Assembly: GCA_934446065.1 (NCBI GenBank)
Contig: CAKSDP010000008.1
Coordinates: 1-64,000 of the forward strand
Direction of reading: 5' to 3'
DNA length: 64,000 nt
Source: an uncultured Eubacteriales bacterium
Lineage (GTDB): Bacteria > Bacillota > Clostridia > Oscillospirales > CAG-272
Shown here: positions 17,480 to 25,378 of the stretch, one piece after another
Layout: each line of letters opens with the position of its first letter
Numbering within the stretch: position 1 is the stretch's first letter
Notes under the pieces: model-generated
Seen by the model: only the letters and a program-made list of their open reading frames with translations
What the model was told of the DNA's origin: nothing
Databases searched by the model: none
Made by a program: the position numbers and the translations under genes

Positions 17480-18658
17480 TCACGCAAGGCTGTCTGTTAT
17501 CCTTGACGCCGCGGTTCGGGCAATGCTGTCGCAGTGGGCGAGCGTCTCCTCCGATATTTCGGAGGCAATGTCGATCTTCTCCATCGTGGAGACCACAACA
17601 TCGGAAATATGACCGAACGAGATCCTTCCGTGAAGGAATGCGTCAACCGCGACCTCATCCGCAGCAATAAGCGCTGCGGGAGCGGTACCGCCGCGCTTGA
17701 GCGCCGCCGTCGCCTGATCGAGCAGCGGAAATGCCGTTCTGTCAGGCTCGTGGAACGTGAGCGAAGCAATTTGGGCAAAATCGAGTCTGTCACCGACGAC
17801 AGCCGCTCTCTCCGGATACGTGAGCGCGTAGCGCACGGCTGACCGCATATCCGGCAGCCCGAGCTGGGCTATAACAGTATTATCAATATATTCCACCATA
17901 GAGTGAATTATACTTTGGCGATGGACGATGACGTCGATCTGTTCGGCTGTGACGCCGAAAAAGCGCGACGCTTCTATGACCTCAAAGCCTTTGTTCATCA
18001 TTGTAGCGCAGTCAACAGTAATTTTCGCACCCATCTTCCACGTCGGGTGGGCGAGCGCCATCTCCGGGGTCACCGAATACATCTCCTCGCGCGTCATGCC
18101 GAAGAAAGGTCCGCCAGAGGCTGTGAGTATTATACGCGATACGCGGTCGGATGCGGAAAAAAGCGTCGGCGCGCCCTCAGTGGTAAGGCACTGGAATATC
18201 GCCGAATGCTCACTGTCAACGGGTATCATTTCGCCGCAGCTCAGTCGAAGTCTGTCGCGAATAAGCTCGCCTGCGGCGATCACCGCTTCCTTGTTCGCCA
18301 TCGCAATGCGGGTCGGAGTTGACGCGGCAGCGAGCGCTGCTGTTGTTCCCGCAAGTCCCGCTATCGCGTGTACGGTAACATCGGCGGGGCTTATACGCAG
18401 GTATGACAGAATCGCCTCGTCGCCGAAATCGACGGAAATGCCTGTTCCCGCAAGGAGATCGCGAAGTGCTGCGGCAGCCGACTCATCCTCCATTATGCAT
18501 ATCTCGGGCGAGAGCATACGCGCCAGCTGCGCCATCTTTGTATAGTTCTTTCCGGCGCATAGCATTTTCACCGGCCAGCCGAGGGAAGCGGCGACATCGC
18601 ACGCCTGTATTCCGACTGATCCCGTTGCGCCGAGCACCGTCAGTGTTTTTGATGTCAT
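17480..18658 (-). CDS. dxr: 1-deoxy-D-xylulose-5-phosphate reductoisomerase
   Basis: A 392-residue DXR (IspC), which converts DXP to MEP with NADPH in the MEP pathway. The N-terminal Rossmann motif VLGATGSVG is at residues 8-16, followed by MANKEAVIAAGE, the catalytic segment PVDSEHSAIFQCL (metal-binding Asp-Glu), ILTASGGPFFG and the MMNKGFEVIEA helix. The length is normal. It is 18 bp downstream of cdsA and 27 bp upstream of rseP in one operon. Confidence 0.98.
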   Translation of the reverse strand: MTSKTLTVLGATGSVGIQACDVAASLGWPVKMLCAGKNYTKMAQLARMLSPEICIMEDESAAAALRDLLAGTGISVDFGDEAILSYLRISPADVTVHAIAGLAGTTAALAAASTPTRIAMANKEAVIAAGELIRDRLRLSCGEMIPVDSEHSAIFQCLTTEGAPTLFSASDRVSRIILTASGGPFFGMTREEMYSVTPEMALAHPTWKMGAKITVDCATMMNKGFEVIEASRFFGVTAEQIDVIVHRQSIIHSMVEYIDNTVIAQLGLPDMRSAVRYALTYPERAAVVGDRLDFAQIASLTFHEPDRTAFPLLDQATAALKRGGTAPAALIAADEVAVDAFLHGRISFGHISDVVVSTMEKIDIASEISEETLAHCDSIARTAASRITDSLA

Positions 18659-18676
18659 AGATTCTCCGAATAAAAA

Positions 18677-19525
18677 TTAAAGCTCGTGTACCGACACATA
18701 CTGCAAAAAGAAGCTGATGAGCAGTATGAGCGGAGACGTCAGAAGCACGGAATCAAGCCGGTCGAGCACGCCGCCGTGACCGGGAAAAATGAATCCGTAG
18801 TCCTTCACGCCGTATTTACGTTTTATAAGAGATGCAAGGAGGTCGCCGATCTGCGAGAGTGCGGCGACTGCCGCTCCGGCGACAAATGCTCCCGCATAGT
18901 GCGGAAGATCGGCGCCGTAGCCGTTTGCGTGAAGCGCGGCATATGCGAATATTACGCTGCACAATGCTGCGCCCACAATTCCGCCGATACTTCCCTCGAC
19001 GGTTTTCTTCGGGCTGACATCCGGTATAAGCTTATGTTTTCCGAAGAAAACGCCGACAAAATACGCAAATGTATCGCTGAGAAGCGGCAGTACGATCGCA
19101 ACGAGGTACAGATACTCGCCGAGGAAATTCTCCCGGAGGAGTATGAGCGCCGAAAAGCATGACGCCACATAATACACGCCGCCGAACGTTGCAAAAAGCT
19201 CATCGACCGGATATTTCCCGTGTGAGAACAGCGAGATCGACGCAAGCCAGACGAAAAGCGTGATCGTTGCGCCGATATAGGTCCACGCGAAAAGATCGCG
19301 CGCGGGCATGAAATATTTTGCCGATGCGCAGATAACAAGCGTATACAGATACGCCGGAATCTGCACGGCGATATGCTTACCCTCGCCGACGCAGCGCAGC
19401 ATCTCCCACACGCCGATGAGCGCAAGGAGAGTACACATGATGGCGAATATGGGTGTGTACGAATATATGCAGACCGGGATTGCCAGCGCGATCAGCACCG
19501 CTCCGGTAATGATCCGTTTTTTCAT
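18677..19525 (-). CDS. cdsA: Phosphatidate cytidylyltransferase
   Basis: A 282-residue polytopic membrane enzyme that makes CDP-diacylglycerol for phospholipid synthesis. Multiple hydrophobic spans precede the C-terminal family signature, SLIKRKYGVKDYGFIFPGHG followed by GVLDRLDS, which carries the metal-binding aspartates. The start at 19525 has GGGGGA 5 bases upstream; the longer frame overlaps uppS without its own site. It follows uppS by 20 bp and precedes dxr by 18 bp. Confidence 0.96.
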   Translation of the reverse strand: MKKRIITGAVLIALAIPVCIYSYTPIFAIMCTLLALIGVWEMLRCVGEGKHIAVQIPAYLYTLVICASAKYFMPARDLFAWTYIGATITLFVWLASISLFSHGKYPVDELFATFGGVYYVASCFSALILLRENFLGEYLYLVAIVLPLLSDTFAYFVGVFFGKHKLIPDVSPKKTVEGSIGGIVGAALCSVIFAYAALHANGYGADLPHYAGAFVAGAAVAALSQIGDLLASLIKRKYGVKDYGFIFPGHGGVLDRLDSVLLTSPLILLISFFLQYVSVHEL

Positions 19526-19545
19526 AAAGTCCCCCAAATTACAGA

Positions 19546-20301
19546 TCACTTGACGGCGCCGTATTTACGGCGTCTTTTCGAGAACTCGGCAATCGCAACC
19601 GCGAGCACATCGTCACCGAAATCAGGCCAAAGCGTATCTGTGAAATAGAATTCGGAATATGCCGCCTGCCACAGGAGAAAGTTCGATATGCGTATCTCAC
19701 CCGCGGTGCGCACGATAAGGTCGGGATCACCGCCGGAGAGCGCAGTGTACATCTTCTCAGACAGCATATCCTCGGTGATAACGGTTGCACCCGATTCTGC
19801 CAGAAGTGTTGCCGCTCTTGCGATCTCGGCGCGTCCGCCGTAGTTTATCGCGAGATTAACCTGAAGGCGGCAGTCCTTTGTGATCGACTCAAGATGGCGG
19901 CATTTTTCAGCCATTTCCGTTCCGATGCCGTCCACATCGCCGATGAACGTAAAGCGGATATTGTTTTCCTCACGGTCGCGCTCGGCATCGGCGATATAGT
20001 CGTCGAGAATGCGCATGAGAGCGGCGATCTCCTTTGCGGGGCGGAGCTTCAAATTCTCCGTTGACAGTGCGTAGACGGTCACGGTTCCGATACCGAGATC
20101 GTGCGCACGGCTGAGAATATGGCGGAATGCTGCCGCACCTCGTGCGTGGCCCGCCTCACGGGGAAGCCCCTTGGAGGTTGCCCAACGCCCGTTTCCGTCC
20201 ATGATGAACGCGATATGGTTCAGACCGGACTCGCGTATCAGCTTTCGCTGTTCATCATCGGTGAGTGTCTTTTTTCTGAAAAGTGACATGTTTGTGACCA
20301 T
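19546..20301 (-). CDS. uppS: Isoprenyl transferase (undecaprenyl diphosphate synthase)
   Basis: A 251-residue cis-prenyltransferase that extends FPP to the C55 carrier lipid for peptidoglycan and surface polysaccharides. The catalytic motif FIMDGNGRWA is at about residues 32-41, then GHARG, TVYALSTEN and the C-terminal signature DLIVRTAGEIRISNFLLWQ, in which Gly lies in the usual S-G-E position as A-G-E. The length is typical. The start at 20301 has a weak AAAGAAAG site; an internal ATG at 20289 has none better. It heads the uppS-cdsA-dxr-rseP-ispG-polC operon after a hairpin separating it from frr. Confidence 0.96.
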   Translation of the reverse strand: MVTNMSLFRKKTLTDDEQRKLIRESGLNHIAFIMDGNGRWATSKGLPREAGHARGAAAFRHILSRAHDLGIGTVTVYALSTENLKLRPAKEIAALMRILDDYIADAERDREENNIRFTFIGDVDGIGTEMAEKCRHLESITKDCRLQVNLAINYGGRAEIARAATLLAESGATVITEDMLSEKMYTALSGGDPDLIVRTAGEIRISNFLLWQAAYSEFYFTDTLWPDFGDDVLAVAIAEFSKRRRKYGAVK

Positions 20302-20398
20302 TACTTTCTTTGCATTTGCGCCTGTCTCCCGTTATGCCGCTTGATTGCCGAAAAAAGCATAGACGGGGTTACGTGTGCATCCGAGCGCCTGACAGACG

Positions 20399-20440
20399 AA
20401 ACGCCTCCAATCCACAGTATGGGTTAAGGAGGCGTTTTTT
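20399..20440. terminator. Hairpin between frr and uppS
   Basis: The stem AAACGCCTCC/GGAGGCGTTT (10 bp, 19-base loop) starts 17 bp after the frr stop. The longer T-run is on the plus strand; on the minus strand only three T follow. Partial termination is plausible, which would let some pyrH-frr transcripts continue into uppS. Confidence 0.6.
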
Positions 20441-20456
20441 ATAGATTCGATAGTCC

Positions 20457-21011
20457 TCAGATGGACATGACTTCCTTATTCTTAGCGTCGTTTACAGCCT
20501 CAGTCTCCTTGATATACTTGTCGGTGAGGTCCTGGATCGTCTTCTCGGACTGCTTCAGCTCGTCCTCATTCATCTCGCCGTTCTTCTTCATATCCTTGCA
20601 CTTATCGTTTGCTTCGCGGCGAACGTTGCGGATCGCGACCTTTGCGTCCTCAGCCATCTTGGAAACCTGCTTCTGGATCTCCTTACGTCTTTCCTCGGTG
20701 AGCTGGGGGAAGATAAGGCGGAGCACCTTGCCGTCGTTCTGCGGGGTGATACCGACATCGGAGGCGAGAATCGCTTTCTCGATATTCTTGAGCGTTGATG
20801 CATCCCACGGCTGTACCACGAGCGTCTTGGGATCGGTCACCTTTACCTCTGCCACCTGATTGATGGGGGTAGGTGCGCCGTAGTAATCAACGGTAACCTT
20901 CGACAGAACATTTGCATTTGCGCGGCCGACGCGGATGGACGCGAGGTTCTCCTCGAGTGCGGCGATCGCTTTCTTCATTTTCTCTTCGGTATGCTTTATA
21001 TCGTATTTCAT
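20457..21011 (-). CDS. frr: Ribosome recycling factor
   Basis: A 184-residue RRF that, with EF-G, splits post-termination ribosomes. The family features are intact: EEKMKKAIAALEENLASIRVGRANA at the N-terminus in outline, PLTEERRKE-like text as PQLTEERRKEIQKQVSKMAE, and a long C-terminal helix. The length is standard. It lies 25 bp after pyrH, the usual pairing in bacteria, and shares the pyrH promoter. Confidence 0.98.
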   Translation of the reverse strand: MKYDIKHTEEKMKKAIAALEENLASIRVGRANANVLSKVTVDYYGAPTPINQVAEVKVTDPKTLVVQPWDASTLKNIEKAILASDVGITPQNDGKVLRLIFPQLTEERRKEIQKQVSKMAEDAKVAIRNVRREANDKCKDMKKNGEMNEDELKQSEKTIQDLTDKYIKETEAVNDAKNKEVMSI

Positions 21012-21036
21012 GTCAATTCTCCTTGTGTTTTATTTT

Positions 21037-21750
21037 TTATTTTACGATAGTGCCGAGGGATTCACCCATAACGACACGCCGGATATTCTCGGACTTATCG
21101 AGACCGAACATATGGATCGTCATATGATTATCCTGCGCAAAGGAAGCGGCGGTAGCGTCGATCGCGGACAGGTGATTCGAGAGGATGTAGTCATAATCGA
21201 CGTTTGAGAGCTTCTTTGCGTCGGGATTCTTTCTCGGGTCGTCTGTATAAAGAGCATCAATGTTCTTCGCCATGAGGATCGCATCCGCGCAGATCTCGGC
21301 TCCTCTGAGCACCGATGCGGTATCGGTCGAGAAGAACGGCACGCCCATTCCGCAGGCGAAGATAACGGGACGTCCCTTTTCCATATGACGCACGGCAAGA
21401 TCGCGGTCATACGTTTCCGCAAAGCCCTCCATCTGTACCGCAGAAAGCACGCGTGCGTCAACCCCGATGAAATTGAACGCAGACTTGATCGCGAGAGCGT
21501 TGATGGTGGTTGCAAGCATTCCCATGTGATCGGCAAGGCTGCGTTCCATACCGCCGCCCTTTTTGCCTCGCCAGATATTGCCCGCGCCGACGACGATACC
21601 GAACTGGACTTCATCCTTGATGCACTCGGCGATGACCGAGCAGACCTCCGCTATATATGTGTGATTGAGGATCTCGCCGTCGCCGGACAGCGCCTCCCCA
21701 GAGAGCTTCAGGAGCACTCTTTTATATTCCGGTTTCTTCTGATCCCCCAT
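21037..21750 (-). CDS. pyrH: UMP kinase
   Basis: A 237-residue amino-acid-kinase-fold UMP kinase, phosphorylating UMP to UDP. The motifs VLLKLSGEALSG, VVGAGNIWRG, GGGMERSLADHMGMLAT, and TDDPRKNPDAK are visible. The ATG at 21750 gives the usual N-terminus; an ATG four codons upstream would sit directly on the AAAAGGA site, so the inner start is preferred though not certain. A clear promoter lies 39-67 bp upstream. It is followed by frr. Confidence 0.96.
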   Translation of the reverse strand: MGDQKKPEYKRVLLKLSGEALSGDGEILNHTYIAEVCSVIAECIKDEVQFGIVVGAGNIWRGKKGGGMERSLADHMGMLATTINALAIKSAFNFIGVDARVLSAVQMEGFAETYDRDLAVRHMEKGRPVIFACGMGVPFFSTDTASVLRGAEICADAILMAKNIDALYTDDPRKNPDAKKLSNVDYDYILSNHLSAIDATAASFAQDNHMTIHMFGLDKSENIRRVVMGESLGTIVK

Positions 21751-21788
21751 ATGATCGACCATTCCTTTTCTAATATTTTACCGCATAT

Positions 21789-21817
21789 ATTTTACATCAA
21801 AAAGGCGCTTTTGTAAA
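21789..21817 (-). promoter_or_regulatory. Promoter of pyrH-frr
   Basis: On the minus strand, TTTACA (21817-21812), a 17-base spacer and TAAAAT (21794-21789), placed between the tsf terminator and pyrH. Confidence 0.75.
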
Positions 21818-21867
21818 TATATATTCGCAAATTTTATGGTTTCAGGGGAAAATATCGCTTATAGCGC

Positions 21868-21900
21868 AAAAAAAGACTGCCGCATAAACACACGGCAGTC
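21868..21900 (-). terminator. Rho-independent terminator of rpsB-tsf
   Basis: The stem GACTGCCG/CGGCAGTC with a 10-base loop is followed on the minus strand by T7 (21874-21868), 18 bp after the tsf stop. Confidence 0.92.
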
Positions 21901-21917
21901 CGTTTTGTATATAAAAA

Positions 21918-22838
21918 TTACTTAAGCATGCTTGCGATCTCGTCGCCGAAGTTGTCTTCCTTCTTCTGGAGACCCTCGCCCTTCTCGTAGCACCAGTAGC
22001 CTACGAGCTCGATCTTGCCGCCGAACTCCTTAGCGGTGTTCTCAACATACTTACCGACGCTGATGGAATCATCCTTGACATAAGCCTGCTCGGTAAGGCA
22101 GTTCTTCTCATAGAACTTAGCGATACGACCGACAACCATCTTCTCGATGATATTTGCGGGCTTAGTTGCGTTCTTGGGATCGTTCTTGATCTGAGTCATG
22201 AGGATCTCTTTCTCCTCATTGAGGTCAGCCTCGGGAACAGACTCCTTGTTGAGATAGAGCACAGGCATTGCAGCGACCTGCAGTGCGACGTTGTGTGCGA
22301 ACTCAGCAAATCCGGGGTTGTTCTTAGCGGTGTCGTCAGCGTCAAACTTTACGATAACGCCGGTAGTGCCCTTGCCGTGGATGTAGGTGCTGACAGTACC
22401 CTCAACGATAACAAAGCGGCGAATGTGCATATTCTCGCCGATGGTGAAGATCATGTCCTTCAGCTTTCCCTCGACGGTGAAATCGGTGTCCAGATACTGG
22501 AGACCCATAAGTGCATCGAGATCAGCGGGCTTGTGAGCGACGATGGTCTTGAGGATGCCTGCAACGAAAGCCTTAAAGGTATCGTTCTTTGCAACGAAGT
22601 CGGTCTCGGCGTTAACCTCGATCATAGCGGTGGTGTCGCCCTCGGTAAGGATATCTACAACGCCCTCGGAAGCGATACGGTCAGCCTTCTTTGCAGCAAC
22701 GGAAAGTCCCTTCTCACGAAGGATCTTTACTGCCTCGTCGAAATCGCCGTTTGCCTCTGTGAGAGCCTTTTTGCACTCCATCATGCCGCATCCGGTCTTA
22801 GCTCTGAGATCGGATACCATTTTAGCAGAAATAGCCAT
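21918..22838 (-). CDS. tsf: Elongation factor Ts
   Basis: A 306-residue EF-Ts, the nucleotide exchange factor for EF-Tu. The N-terminal UBA-like domain with LRAKTGCGMMECKKAL is at about residues 10-26, and the TDFVAKND signature that contacts EF-Tu at about 80-87. The C-terminal dimerisation domain follows. It is 46 bp downstream of rpsB, shares its promoter, and ends at a strong terminator. Confidence 0.98.
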   Translation of the reverse strand: MAISAKMVSDLRAKTGCGMMECKKALTEANGDFDEAVKILREKGLSVAAKKADRIASEGVVDILTEGDTTAMIEVNAETDFVAKNDTFKAFVAGILKTIVAHKPADLDALMGLQYLDTDFTVEGKLKDMIFTIGENMHIRRFVIVEGTVSTYIHGKGTTGVIVKFDADDTAKNNPGFAEFAHNVALQVAAMPVLYLNKESVPEADLNEEKEILMTQIKNDPKNATKPANIIEKMVVGRIAKFYEKNCLTEQAYVKDDSISVGKYVENTAKEFGGKIELVGYWCYEKGEGLQKKEDNFGDEIASMLK

Positions 22839-22884
22839 TTTTATATCTCCTGTCTTTTTAGTATTTCGATAAAGTAAGATAGAC

Positions 22885-23634
22885 TTACGCCTCAGCGTCC
22901 TCGGCAGCCTCTGCCTCGGTCTTTTCAGCCTCAGCAGCCTCGCTTGCCTGCTCGCCCTGCTTGCCCTCGATCACTGCATCAGCGATAACGGAGGAGATAA
23001 GGCGGATAGCGCGGATAGCGTCATCGTTACCGGGGATGATGTAGTCTGCATCATCAGGGTCGCAGTTGGTATCAACGATCGCGATTACCGGAATACCGAG
23101 CTTCTTAGCCTCAAGAACTGCGTTGTGCTCTTTTCTGGGGTCAACGATAAAGATAGCGGAAGGGAGCTTCTCCATGGTCTTGATACCGCCGAGGTTGCGC
23201 TCGAGGTTAGCCATTTCCTTCTGGAGGGTCGCAACTTCCTTCTTGGGGAGCATATCAAACGTGCCGTCCTCCTGCATCTTCTCGAGAGAGTTGAGACGGT
23301 TGATGCTCATCTTGATGGTCTTGTAGTTGGTGAGCATTCCGCCGAGCCAACGTACGTTTACGAAATACATTCCGCATCTCTCAGCTTCCTCACGGATAGC
23401 GTCGGATGCCTGCTTCTTTGTGCCGACGAAGAGGATGGTGCCGCCCTCAGCGGATACCTCACGCGCGAACATATAAGCCTCCTCGAACTTTTTGATGGTC
23501 TTCTGGAGGTCGATGATGTAGATACCGTTGCGCTCGGTAAAGATGTACTCTGCCATCTTCGGGTTCCAACGTCTGGTGTGATGTCCGAAATGAACACCTG
23601 CTTCAAGAAGCTGCTTGATTGATACGATAGACAT
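22885..23634 (-). CDS. rpsB: 30S ribosomal protein S2
   Basis: A 249-residue S2. The N-terminus SIVSIKQLLEAGVHFGHHTR is diagnostic, followed by FVGTKKQA, WLGGMLTN and VDPRKEHNAVLEA. The tail is acidic and Ala/Glu-rich. The start at 23634 has GGAGG 8 bases upstream; longer frames to 23697 run into the leader. Transcription begins at a strong promoter about 120 bp upstream, leaving an untranslated leader of roughly 110 bases that might carry autoregulation, as in other bacteria. Confidence 0.98.
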   Translation of the reverse strand: MSIVSIKQLLEAGVHFGHHTRRWNPKMAEYIFTERNGIYIIDLQKTIKKFEEAYMFAREVSAEGGTILFVGTKKQASDAIREEAERCGMYFVNVRWLGGMLTNYKTIKMSINRLNSLEKMQEDGTFDMLPKKEVATLQKEMANLERNLGGIKTMEKLPSAIFIVDPRKEHNAVLEAKKLGIPVIAIVDTNCDPDDADYIIPGNDDAIRAIRLISSVIADAVIEGKQGEQASEAAEAEKTEAEAAEDAEA

Positions 23635-23751
23635 TATAATGTCCTCCTTCGGTTTTTCCACCATGCGGCGGGATGTGCAGCCATATGGCACCGGCACGTC
23701 CTTACGGTCGCATGTGTGTAATTATTCTGTACGCTGTCGCATACGCTGTTA

Positions 23752-23780
23752 ATTATAGCATATGCATTCTTCTTAATCAA
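23752..23780 (-). promoter_or_regulatory. Promoter of rpsB-tsf
   Basis: On the minus strand, TTGATT (23780-23775), a 17-base spacer and TATAAT (23757-23752). Confidence 0.85.
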
Positions 23781-23814
23781 TAGCTATTCGCGTGTTCACA
23801 AAAAATTTACAATA

Positions 23815-24120
23815 TCACATCCACCAGCGCTTCTTTTTCGGCTGCGGGCAACACTCACAGCCCGACGGAGACGGTGGAGGTGGCGACGGCACCTCGGCAA
23901 GGATCGTATCGGCGCCGATCTTCACGATTTTGTCCCAAGGGATACGCACCTCGCCGCACGGCTTCCCGAACCCGAATCTCTGCAACCGTTCCGTAACAAA
24001 CAGCGCGACAAGCCTTCCGTCGCAGGCGTCGATCTCATAATCCGTGATATATCCGAGGCACTTACCGTCACAGGTATTCACAACTGCCTTTTCTTCAAGC
24101 TCATCAGTTCTGCACCCCAT
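23815..24120 (-). CDS. YlmC/YmxH-like PRC-barrel sporulation protein
   Basis: A 101-residue small PRC-barrel protein like YlmC/YmxH, often annotated as sporulation-associated in Clostridia. The motif DGKCLGYITDYEIDACDGRL lies near the N-terminus, and a VRIPWDKIVKIGADTILAEV strand pair near residues 65-85. The C-terminus is unusual: a proline stretch, then a GCECCPQP cysteine cluster and a basic/aromatic KKKRWWM end. The start at 24120 has GGAGGGA 4 bases upstream; the longer frame is leader. A TATAAT lies at 24159-24154 without a clear -35. Its exact function is unknown. Confidence 0.82.
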   Translation of the reverse strand: MGCRTDELEEKAVVNTCDGKCLGYITDYEIDACDGRLVALFVTERLQRFGFGKPCGEVRIPWDKIVKIGADTILAEVPSPPPPSPSGCECCPQPKKKRWWM

Positions 24121-24183
24121 AATTCCCTCCTGCATATGATAATTTTTCATCGTATTATATGCAGCAGCGGAAAGAGGATTGAC

Positions 24184-24218
24184 AAAAAGAAAGCACCACG
24201 CAGAGACGCATGGTGCTT
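24184..24218 (-). terminator. Terminator of rplU-prp-rpmA
   Basis: The stem AAGCACCA/TGGTGCTT with a 12-base loop is followed on the minus strand by a CTTTTT run, 15 bp after the rpmA stop. Confidence 0.85.
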
Positions 24219-24232
24219 CTTCTCGTCTTGGC

Positions 24233-24514
24233 TTATTCAGCAGCGTAAACGCTGACCTGCTTCTTACCGCCGGAAATGTGCTCAAACTTGACCTTTCCGC
24301 CGATGAGAGCGAACAGAGTGTCATCAGATCCGCGACCGACATTGTTGCCGGGATGGATCTTGGTGCCTCTCTGGCGAACGATAATGTTGCCTGCGAGGAC
24401 TGCCTGACCGTCTGCCTTCTTTACGCCGAGTCTCTTGGACTCGCTGTCGCGTCCGTTCTTAGTAGAACCGACACCCTTTTTATGAGCGAAATACTGTAAT
24501 CCGATTCTGATCAT
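24233..24514 (-). CDS. rpmA: 50S ribosomal protein L27 (N-terminally extended precursor)
   Basis: A 93-residue L27. It has the Firmicute-type N-terminal extension MIRIGLQYF followed by AHKKG; in this family the extension is removed after the Phe by the protease Prp to expose the functional N-terminus. The rest (STKNGRDSESKRLGVK, RQRGTKIHPGNNVGRG) is canonical. The gene lies 3 bp after prp and before a terminator. Cleavage is inferred from family knowledge and the matching residues. Confidence 0.97.
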   Translation of the reverse strand: MIRIGLQYFAHKKGVGSTKNGRDSESKRLGVKKADGQAVLAGNIIVRQRGTKIHPGNNVGRGSDDTLFALIGGKVKFEHISGGKKQVSVYAAE

Positions 24515-24517
24515 TTT

Positions 24518-24904
24518 TCAAATCTCCTTATTGTTATGTTGCAAGCTCTCGTTTTCGTCGTCGCACACATCGACCTCAAGGAACTCGTAATACTCCTCAA
24601 CAAGATCGTTGAGCTGGTAGAAGTAGCCCATGATAAGTCCGCCAATAGCGTATCTCTTGCGCTCGTCATCCTCATATTCGGGGAGAGCGCCGCGTGCTGT
24701 GAACGAAATATTCGCCGAATCTTCCGCGATGGTATACTCGATATCCGAAGCGTACGACACCTCGATTGTGTTCATAATGAGCATTGTCATAGCCGAGAGC
24801 GCCGCGCAAAGCACGTCGTCACCCGACTCGCCGTACTCGGTATGGCCATACTCATCGAACCCGTAGAATATGCCGTCTCTGCGCCGAAAAACGATGCGTG
24901 TCAT
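24518..24904 (-). CDS. prp: Ribosomal-processing cysteine protease Prp
   Basis: A 128-residue DUF464/YsxB-family cysteine protease that trims the L27 N-terminal extension. The conserved Gly-His (GHTEYGESGDDVLCAALSA, His near residue 21, catalytic Cys near 34) is visible. It is sandwiched between rplU (1 bp) and rpmA (3 bp), the standard Firmicute arrangement. The C-terminal part is acidic and longer than a minimal Prp, with an Asn/Glu-rich end. Confidence 0.94.
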   Translation of the reverse strand: MTRIVFRRRDGIFYGFDEYGHTEYGESGDDVLCAALSAMTMLIMNTIEVSYASDIEYTIAEDSANISFTARGALPEYEDDERKRYAIGGLIMGYFYQLNDLVEEYYEFLEVDVCDDENESLQHNNKEI

Positions 24905-24905
24905 C

Positions 24906-25217
24906 TTAGCCTTCGATCTTCTCGATCTGAACCTTAGTGTAAGCCTGTCTGTGACCGATCTTACGCTTCTCGTTCTTCTTCGGCTTGTAGGTCATAACAT
25001 AGATCTTACGGCCGAGCCCGTTCTTTACAACGGTTCCCGTTACCTTTGCGCCGGATACATAGGGAGTGCCGGCACTGAATCCGGAATCGTTTGATACAGC
25101 AAGCACGTTGTCGAATACGACACTTTCGCCCTCTGCTGCATTCAGCTTCTCAATGAAGATGACATCTCCTTCATTGACCTTGTACTGCTTTCCGCCCGTC
25201 TCGATTACTGCAAACAC
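24906..25217 (-). CDS. rplU: 50S ribosomal protein L21
   Basis: A 103-residue L21. The N-terminal FAVIETGGKQYKV and the C-terminal YKPKKNEKRKIGHRQ are diagnostic. The start is a GTG at 25217 with GAGGTG 8 bases upstream; an in-frame upstream frame adds three non-conserved residues. It heads rplU-prp-rpmA under a consensus promoter with a structured leader of about 80 bases. Confidence 0.97.
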   Translation of the reverse strand: MFAVIETGGKQYKVNEGDVIFIEKLNAAEGESVVFDNVLAVSNDSGFSAGTPYVSGAKVTGTVVKNGLGRKIYVMTYKPKKNEKRKIGHRQAYTKVQIEKIEG

Positions 25218-25297
25218 GAAAAGCACCTCACTTTCATTATAAGCTCGCTAAGTACAGGCAAAGCTTGCGCTTTTTTAAGCCTGACATTATGCGTCAC
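25218..25297 (-). promoter_or_regulatory. Structured 5' leader of rplU (candidate L21 leader)
   Basis: The minus-strand leader between the predicted start site and rplU contains a nested hairpin: outer CAGGC/GCCTG enclosing AAAGC/GCTTT. L21 leaders are known autoregulatory RNAs upstream of rplU in Firmicutes. I infer identity from position and the hairpins only; no covariance search was possible. Confidence 0.45.
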
Positions 25298-25302
25298 CAT
25301 GT

Positions 25303-25331
25303 ATTATATCAGCCGCACACCTGTTTGTCAA
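25303..25331 (-). promoter_or_regulatory. Consensus promoter of rplU operon
   Basis: On the minus strand, perfect TTGACA (25331-25326), a 17-base spacer and perfect TATAAT (25308-25303). Confidence 0.93.
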
Positions 25332-25378
25332 GTGAAAATTGCAAAGTTTTCACGATATCCGCGCATTTTCGGCACATA

